Positions 57,459 to 64,000 of a stretch of 64,000 nucleotides of DNA are shown in pieces (positions within the stretch are counted from its first letter, which is position 1; every line of letters starts with the position of its first letter). The stretch spans positions 248,001-312,000 of the forward strand of contig JAHEWK010000020.1 of assembly GCA_020740775.1 (NCBI GenBank). Direction: 5' to 3'. This stretch comes from Ilyonectria destructans. Taxonomy: Eukaryota; Ascomycota; Sordariomycetes; Hypocreales; Nectriaceae. A program made the position numbers and the translations under genes. The notes below the pieces were generated by a model, which did not search any database, was not told where the DNA came from, and saw nothing but the letters and a program-made list of their open reading frames with translations.

Positions 57459-60400
57459 TCACCGAGGTACCAGCACATGGGAGGTGTCACGGCATCGGAT
57501 ACCTCCGTCAAAGCACTCGACGCACAACCCGCTGGCGCACACTCTGCAAGAATACCCACAGCCTTCCCCGATGCTCAGTGTACAGGCGTCGCACCAATCG
57601 GATTCAGGATCAAACGGAATAGAGGTGGCATTGACAGTAGCAGGGTCGTCAGGAACCTGACTGCCAGTCTTTTCGGCGTGCTGCACTAGGAGCTGAAGGA
57701 CTCGAAGATTGCCAGTGCGCCGCGCCCACCAGAAGAGACTCCGGCCAAAACCGTCTTGGCCCTCAATGGTCATGCCTCCGGCCGCGAGTAAAAGCTCCAC
57801 CACTTCGAAGTGGCCGTTCCTCACGGCAGCAAACAACGATGTCGAACGATACCAGTCCTTGATGCCCGGGTCAATCCGCCCATCGACAAGCAGCGCTTGA
57901 ACCACATTGCTGTACCCATATCTGGAAGCGAAGAACAATGCTGTACGACCATGATTGTCTGCCCTGCTAGTTTCGACGCCCAGAGTTATTAGCAGTAGCC
58001 TGACCACCTCGATGTGTCTGTTATGTGATGCTGAATGCAATGGCGTCGCCCCGGCATTGGTAGTAACTGCGACGCTAGCACCCTTCTCGATAAACAGCTT
58101 AGCCACCTCGATATATCCATTCTGTGATGCTAAATGCAATGGCGTCCACCCGTCCTCATCTGTGATTATAACGCTAGCACCCTTCTCAATAAGCAGCTTG
58201 ACCACCTCGATATGTCCATTCTCTGATGCTGAATGCAATGGCGTCGACCCATTCTTGGTTGCAACTGCGACGCTAGCACCCTTCTCGATAAATAGCTTGA
58301 CCACCTCGATGTGTCCATTTAGTGATGCTAAATGCAATGGCGTCCACCCGTCCTCATCTGTGATTATGACGCTAGCACCCTTCTCAATAAGCAGCTTGAC
58401 AACCTCAATATGTCCATTCTCTGATGCTGAATGCAATGGCGTCCACCCGTCCTTATCTGTGATTGTAACGCTAGCACCCTTCTCAATAAGCAGCCTGACC
58501 ACCTCGATGTGTCCATTTAGTGATGCTAAATGCAATAATATCGACCCGGCATTGGTAGCAACTGCAACGCCAGCATCCTCCTCGATGAGCAGCTTAACCA
58601 CCTCGATATGTCCATTCTGTGATGCTAAATGCAATAACGTCGACCCGGTATTGGTTGTAACTGCGACGCTAGCACCGTTCTCGATGAGCAGCTTGACTAC
58701 CTCGATGCGTCCATTTAGTGATGCTAAATGCAATGGCGTCCACCCGTCCTCATCTGTGATTGTGACGCTAGCACCCTTCTCAATGAGCTGCTTGACCACC
58801 TCGATGCATCCATTTAGTGATGCTAAATGCAATGACGTCGACCCGGCATTGGTTGTAACTGCGACGCTAGCACCGTTCTCGATGAGCAGCTTGACCACCT
58901 CGATGTATCCATTCCGTGATGCTGCGTGCAATGGCGTCGACCCATTCTTGTCGGTAGTTGATATATTGGCGTTCGCATCAAGGAGTATTTTCACAACCTC
59001 TTTGCTCCCTTTTGCGCATGCAACGTGGAGAGCTGATCTTCCAAGGTCGTTCCTTTCATTCACGTCACAACTCTGATCTTTTACCAAACTGGTCGCTACA
59101 CTTGTTAACTCGAGCTCCACTGCGTAATACAGCGGACCAGGTGAGGTGGATTCAGTCCCAAGTTTCTGAAGTCCAGCATTCTGTTTATCGTACCATGCCC
59201 TCCAACCATTCCAGGCGTGATTGCTTCTATCAAGGAATCGGATGGCAAGCGTCGACATCTCCCCATCGGTGCGCAAGCCTGACTTGACATGGTGATGCCA
59301 AGACGCTGCTGCGTAGTCGCGGAATGTCATGTCGAGACACGGCGGGTGATCTGGGGCCTCTTGCCAAACTCGCTGGATATTGATGTAGTGAAGACAAGCC
59401 TTGGCAAGCAAGGTGTTTTGGTATTCATCCTGCAAGCGCTCGTTCTCCCGGATCCAGCCAGGTGTGGGGAGATTACACAGCAGGTACTGCTTGACGGAAA
59501 AGTGCGTCAGGTGCACTGTTCGTAGGCCAGCGGAGGTGTCCGAGTGCTGGCTCCTGACCTCCAAGAGAGGCCCACAAAGACGGACTATTCCCTTGTCGAT
59601 GTAGTCGTCATCCACAGCGTCGGGGAGAGCTTCGATGGGCAAGTCTTCGGATTCGTCGATAAGGACAGCTTCGGTGACCTCGCAGACTGTCAGGGGCCGT
59701 AGTGCGAATGCCGCCCAGCGCAATAGGGCGTAGATACGTTGCCTCTCCCACTCTCGGAACTGGGTGATTCTCTGCCAGCTTCGGTCGTATAATTGGTCCA
59801 GCTCAGCTGGAGTTTCTTCGATGGTGTGCTGGAGCTGTGTCTTGTTCATCCAACTACTCAAGGATTTCTCCTGCATCTTCAGCCAGAGGAACTGGCCTTC
59901 GCATTGATCGGTCATTGCTTTGGAGAGGGTCGATCGGACATCGTCGCTCTTGTTGGGTAATTTTCTGTCGACAATGTCTTTGGAATAGGCGGCCGTGTCG
60001 GACCGTACGTCATCGGGTGCAATTTTGTATTCGGCAAAGCTTTCGGGTGTGTCGTCTGTGAGGGCGGTTCGGATCTCTGGCTCGGCGCGACTGACCACGA
60101 GAACACGAGTGTTCGTCCCAACAACCGCCTTCTTAACAGTTTCGATGAATTTGGTGACCGACGTGCTTCTGTCGTCCAAGTAAGTGCATTCGTCGAGACC
60201 GTCGACAATGAACGTACAGCCGGGAACAACGCGGAGGATCTGTGTGAAGAGCATGACGGCGTTCGCACGGGTCGTGACGGGATCCGAATCAGCCTCCCAT
60301 TTCTGGCGGACGTGCTCGAACGCGCCCTCGTGCTGCGACACGACCTGGGAAATCCATGATCGTACGGCCACGACAGGGTCTTCGCGGCTCTCGAGGTCGG

Positions 60401-61393
60401 ATGAGAAGAAGAAATGGGCGACGGGTGTCTTCAGGGTGGACGAGAGGTGTTCGACGACGTGCGCGCACAGAATCGTCTTGCCGAACCCTGCGGGTCCGTT
60501 GATCCACAGCAGCTTTGCGCCTGCGGGGAATTCTTGGTCGAGCCAGTTCTGGAATGCGGGCCGGTGGAGGATCCAGTCGCAGGTGCCGACGAGCCTCTTC
60601 TGGACGGAGTCATGGTAGCGTTCGTTTGGGGACCCGCGGCCGAGCCAGGAGTGGATTGCGCGTCGCGTCTCGGCTTCGCTCCGTTAGCTTGACCCTAGAA
60701 GCTCGGAAATGACACCTTACCTCTGTTCGCCTCTTCGATCCGGGCGAGGATCCGCTGCAGCTCAGCGGGCTAAGCATGGCCTGAGGAAGTTCCTGATCTC
60801 CGTTAGACGATGAGCATCGAGGCAGCGTTCAGATACGCACCTAACCTGGGCGCGAGGTTGTCGGTGCGCCTGGTGTCCAGTTCGTGTACCGGCCGCGTAC
60901 CCTGCACTGCATCGACGGGCACCAAGTTGTGCAGTTGTTGCACCAGCTTTTCGAACAGCTCGACCTGATCTGTGCGCTCTGTCTTGCCCCAGAGCGTCCA
61001 AACCAGTTTCCGTCGCCTCGTGCCGTGAGGCCGGGGTCGGAGCGAGCCCAACGAGACGTCATCACTTGGCGTCATGGCCCGACTGGTATAGTGTGTAGAT
61101 GCGTCGCTCGCATCACAGAGAGTAGTAATGATCTGGAAAATATCCTGTACCGCCGCAGATATATCGCGGTCGTCGAGAGCAGGGTGATGGTCTTCCGACC
61201 GCATCGTTTCTTCGAACCCGACGCGCCGACCCCATTTCTCGAAGCGGACTTTTGCAGCCTTGAATCTGGTATCTAGCACATGCGAGTCGGACCCGAATGA
61301 TCGGTAGGTCTGCACCTTGTCCACAGCCTCTAGACAGGAGCTGAAGAGGCCGGCGAGCCCAACGACCCCGACGGTGAGACCAACAGCCTCCAT
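57459..61393 (-). CDS. HeLo-NACHT-ankyrin-zinc finger NLR-like protein
   Basis: The start at 61393 (MEAVGLTVGVVGLAGLFSSC) opens a HeLo domain (about 180 residues), the membrane-active death/incompatibility domain of fungal NLRs. An intron at about 60720-60674 leads to RRAIHSWLGRGSP and a NACHT P-loop (GPAGFGKT, near 60480), Walker B (FIVDGLDE) and VVSRAEPE. Fourteen ankyrin repeats follow (about 59075-57700); ten are near-identical. The C-terminus holds a ZZ-like zinc finger (CDAC, YSCRVCASGLCVECFDGG). The open part from 60371 alone has 970 codons, and the whole is about 1,250 residues. The join between HeLo and NACHT (60720-60860) cannot be resolved in phase with standard introns, so a frameshift is possible. 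It probably senses non-self or symbiont cues in the cytosol. Confidence 0.85.
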
Positions 61394-61659
61394 GGCGGTG
61401 CGATCGATGGACGTGATGGATGCGATGGGTTTGATGGGTTTAAGCTGAGGTGGAAGGCGGCATCTCGATATAACCCCGCTCAGCACTGCCACTCATCGTG
61501 CGCGAGGCTGTTTGCTCTACATGCAGCGTGGGACCACCCACCTTCTCCATTCGCACCTGAACAGCCTTCCATCCGGCCGTCCTTTCCTATTTAATCATGT
61601 CCTCTCTATGACCTCGCCGCGACTACTTAAGCAATGCTGTGGGCGTGTATTATAGAATA

Positions 61660-61707
61660 ACGTGCATGATAGGCGAGCGCGCAGTCGGGGCGAGCGCGCA
61701 CTTTTCC
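61660..61707 (+). repeat. Left terminal inverted repeat of the Fot1/pogo element
   Basis: The repeat is 48 bp long and contains GCGAGCGCGC twice in direct orientation, which may be paired transposase binding sites. The right copy (63473-63520) is a perfect reverse complement. Confidence 0.95.
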
Positions 61708-61757
61708 TCCCAACCACCTGATCGCATCTCTCAATTTAATTCTCTCAACCACAAATC

Positions 61758-63413
61758 ATGTCATCGCCAATTAATGAAGCAGATATCAATCTTGCCCTTC
61801 AAGCCCTTAAGAATGACCCTCAATTAACTCCCTATCGCGCTTCAAAGATCTACAATGTCTCCCGCCGCACCCTAGAACGCCGACGCGACGGCATTCCTGC
61901 GCGACGCGATCTTATGCCCAATTCGCGGAAGCTCTCTGATCTAGAGGAACAGACCCTTGTTAAGTATATTCTTAACCTAGATTCCCAAGGATTTCCCCCG
62001 CGGCTTTATAATGTTGAAGAAATGGCGAACCGACTGCTGGCTGATCGCGACGCGTCACCAGTTGGCAAGCGCTGGGCTTCTACCTTTGTTAAGCGACAAC
62101 CAGAGCTTAATACGCGTTTTAATCGTAAATACGATTATCAGAGAGCCAAATGCGAAGATCCGACTATTATTCGCAAGTGGTTTACACTTGTAGAGCATAT
62201 GATCGCAAAGTATGGTATTACTGATGCCGATATCTACAACTTTGATGAGACTGGCTTTATGATGGGCGTTATTGCAAGCGGAATGGTTGTCACAGGCGCA
62301 GAAAGGCGTGGAAGACCGAAGTCAGTCCAGCCTGGAAACCGGGAATGGGTTACAGTCATTCAGGCTGTTAATGCGGAAGGGTGGGCGATCCAGCCGTTCA
62401 TCGTGGTTGCAGGCCAATATCACCTCTCCAACTGGTACCAAGAAAGCAATCTCCCGGGCGATTGGGCTATCTCCACAACTAACAATGGCTGGACCGACAA
62501 TGAGACGGGTCTTAAGTGGCTTAAGCACTTCGACCAACACACAAGGACCCGATCAAAAGGTCGCTATCGTCTTCTGATCCTCGATGGGCATGAAAGCCAC
62601 CACTCGGCCGACTTTGTCATATATTGCGAGGAGAACAACATCGTCCCGCTTTGTATGCCGCCTCATTCATCTCATCTACTCCAGCCCCTCGATGTTGGTT
62701 GCTTTGGGCCGCTCAAAACGGCCTACGGTCGGCAAATCGAGCATCTAATCAGATGCTCGATAACTCACATTTCAAAGACTGAGTTCCTTTCAGCCTTCCA
62801 TGCTGCCTTTCAAGCTGCAATGACAGAAAGCAATATTCAGGGAGGGTTTAGAGGAGCAGGACTTATTCCTCTAGATGCAGAAAATGTGCTTTCAAAGCTT
62901 GATGTGCGCCTACGGACCCCGACACCTGTTGAGGAGGAGGCTCACCTTCCTGACCTTTGGGCCTCGAAGACGCCAAAGACAGTCCTTGAGACTAGCTCTC
63001 AGTCTGAATATCTAAAAAGACGAATCAGAAGGCATCAGAGCAGCTCTCCAACTTCTATTTTTGAAGCCATTGAGTCATTTTCTAAGGGAACAAAGGCGAT
63101 TATGCATGAGATGGCTTTAATGAAGTCTGAGATCCAGATCCTTCGACAGGCAAATGAGACCCTTAGTAGGCGCCGGAGAGCAAAGAAAACATACCTGCGC
63201 AATGGAGGAAAGATGACTCTAGATGAGGGAAAGGAAGCAGCCGATCAGAAGGATATTGATATACAGCTAGCAGCTGAATCATCGAGAAATTATGGTCAAA
63301 GAAGGGCGGCGCGACCGAAGGAAAGTCGTTGTGGAATATGCGGCATGACTGGTCATAATGCAAGAACATGTCAGATCGTTATTGAAACGTCTGAGGAAGA
63401 GGATAGCAATTAG
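61758..63413 (+). CDS. Fot1/pogo-type DDE transposase with C-terminal zinc knuckle
   Basis: A single exon encodes 551 residues. Residues about 1-55 form a helix-turn-helix (Psq-type, with YRASKIYNVSRRTLERR), and residues 60-125 a CENP-B/Tc5-type DNA-binding part. The DDE_1 catalytic residues lie in YNFDETGF, LLILDGHESHHS and LQPLDVGCFGP. The C-terminus has a coiled-coil-like stretch and a CCHC knuckle (CGICGMTGHNARTC), then an acidic end. It cuts at TA sites and moves the element. No stop or frameshift is seen, and the start lies 50 bp inside the left repeat. Confidence 0.95.
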   Translation: MSSPINEADINLALQALKNDPQLTPYRASKIYNVSRRTLERRRDGIPARRDLMPNSRKLSDLEEQTLVKYILNLDSQGFPPRLYNVEEMANRLLADRDASPVGKRWASTFVKRQPELNTRFNRKYDYQRAKCEDPTIIRKWFTLVEHMIAKYGITDADIYNFDETGFMMGVIASGMVVTGAERRGRPKSVQPGNREWVTVIQAVNAEGWAIQPFIVVAGQYHLSNWYQESNLPGDWAISTTNNGWTDNETGLKWLKHFDQHTRTRSKGRYRLLILDGHESHHSADFVIYCEENNIVPLCMPPHSSHLLQPLDVGCFGPLKTAYGRQIEHLIRCSITHISKTEFLSAFHAAFQAAMTESNIQGGFRGAGLIPLDAENVLSKLDVRLRTPTPVEEEAHLPDLWASKTPKTVLETSSQSEYLKRRIRRHQSSSPTSIFEAIESFSKGTKAIMHEMALMKSEIQILRQANETLSRRRRAKKTYLRNGGKMTLDEGKEAADQKDIDIQLAAESSRNYGQRRAARPKESRCGICGMTGHNARTCQIVIETSEEEDSN

Positions 63414-63472
63414 TTTCAATTGATTAGATGTGTTGTTGTGTTTTTATTATATGTTTTTTATTTATGCTTGTG

Positions 63473-63520
63473 GGAAAAGTGCGCGCTCGCCCCGACTGCG
63501 CGCTCGCCTATCATGCACGT
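63473..63520 (-). repeat. Right terminal inverted repeat of the Fot1/pogo element
   Basis: This is the perfect 48-bp reverse complement of the left repeat, followed directly by the TA target duplicate. Confidence 0.95.
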
Positions 63521-64000
63521 TAGTCGGTCCTATACAGGAACCCGATACATTAAAAAAGCGGTCTGATGGCCAGGTTAGGCAAACGCAGGAACAATGTCAA
63601 ATGGCTCGGCCGCCCCTTTTAAATACTGGCAGCTCATGTATGTCGCAATCAAAGGCTGCCACATGTCGTGCCGCCACAGCTGAATCGCATGCCTCTCTTC
63701 TCAACTTCCAAACAAGTTTATTTTTCTAGTCGCCCTAAATGTCTACTTCTCCTAACAATCAAGATATATAAAGTGAATCCGAATCGTTATGCTGGCTATT
63801 GCATTATTTGCCAAGAAGGGGATAATCCCGCTTACAAAAAAAACCTGCTCATACTTCCAAGCCTTAAGGCCCTCCGTAGAGAACATTGGGTCGGAGAAAT
63901 GCCAACACAATAGCCATACGTAAATAATTCACGCCCCGTAATGAATAAACTGTGCCCAGTTCAGAGGCATAGTGAGATCCGCTGCACGCACTGCCATCAC
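63521..64000. other. Window end, nothing recognised
   Basis: Flanking sequence of the Fot1 element. A plus-strand frame at 63668-63913 has no family features. No gene is supported. Confidence 0.4.

Larger units (their letters stand above)
61660..63520 (+). mobile_element. Intact Fot1/pogo (Tc1-mariner superfamily) transposon
   Basis: The element is 1,861 bp long with perfect 48-bp inverted repeats (61660-61707 and 63473-63520, starting ACGTGCATGATAGGCGAGCG). TA flanks both sides (61658-61659, 63521-63522). A single uninterrupted transposase gene fills the inside. Identical repeats and an open gene indicate recent insertion. It lies 267 bp upstream of the start codon of the HeLo-NACHT gene, which is read away from it. 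Confidence 0.95.

Noticed and set aside
57955..59076. 373-codon plus-strand open frame
   Set aside because: It is antisense to the ankyrin repeats. The repeated codons keep the opposite strand open; it has no own family features.

Overview
The window looks like a repeat-rich accessory region of a filamentous ascomycete (Pezizomycotina, probably Eurotiomycete-like). The evidence is short GT-AG introns of about 50-105 bp, Zn2Cys6 and HeLo-NACHT-ankyrin genes, fungal-type Copia, Fot1 and Crypton elements, and AT-rich degenerate blocks that resemble repeat-induced mutation. No species can be named from the sequence alone. Exon borders were worked out by hand from splice signals and reading phase.

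Layout. 0-8 kb: a DUF7704-type membrane protein, a decayed conserved gene and a spliced RING-H2 membrane protein. 8.05-14.48 kb: a nearly complete minus-strand Ty1/Copia retrotransposon, inserted in an older dispersed repeat. 15.9-31.9 kb: redox genes (SDR, Zn2Cys6 regulator, eight-exon aldehyde dehydrogenase, seven-exon Baeyer-Villiger-type monooxygenase, second SDR, MDR oxidoreductase), with two hAT-type MITEs and a solo LTR between them. 32-39.4 kb: a repeat graveyard holding an orphan 382-codon frame, a truncated duplicate of the Zn2Cys6 gene, two solo LTRs, paired diverged repeats and a Fot1-type MITE. 39.5-43.5 kb: a secreted SMP-30/lactonase-like beta-propeller and a zinc-type alcohol dehydrogenase. 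Together with the 17-32 kb genes these could form a catabolic or biosynthetic set (alcohol to ketone, oxygen insertion, lactone opening, aldehyde oxidation), but no backbone synthase is present.

44-56.2 kb is the most unusual part. Two diverged modules each pair a DDE 'integrase-core' transposase with a convergent gene for an unrecognised accessory protein that has an N-terminal C/H/CPYC cluster. One module is bounded by terminal inverted repeats. Between them lie a Crypton tyrosine-recombinase gene, broken by one stop before its GCR1_C domain, and a 715-bp inverted-repeat element with a 6-bp target duplication and an Arg/Gly-rich open frame. A five-exon DUF3716 gene follows the second module.

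57.4-61.4 kb encodes a HeLo-NACHT-ankyrin-zinc finger NLR-like protein with highly homogenised ankyrin repeats. An intact 1,861-bp Fot1/pogo transposon with perfect 48-bp inverted repeats sits just upstream of its start.
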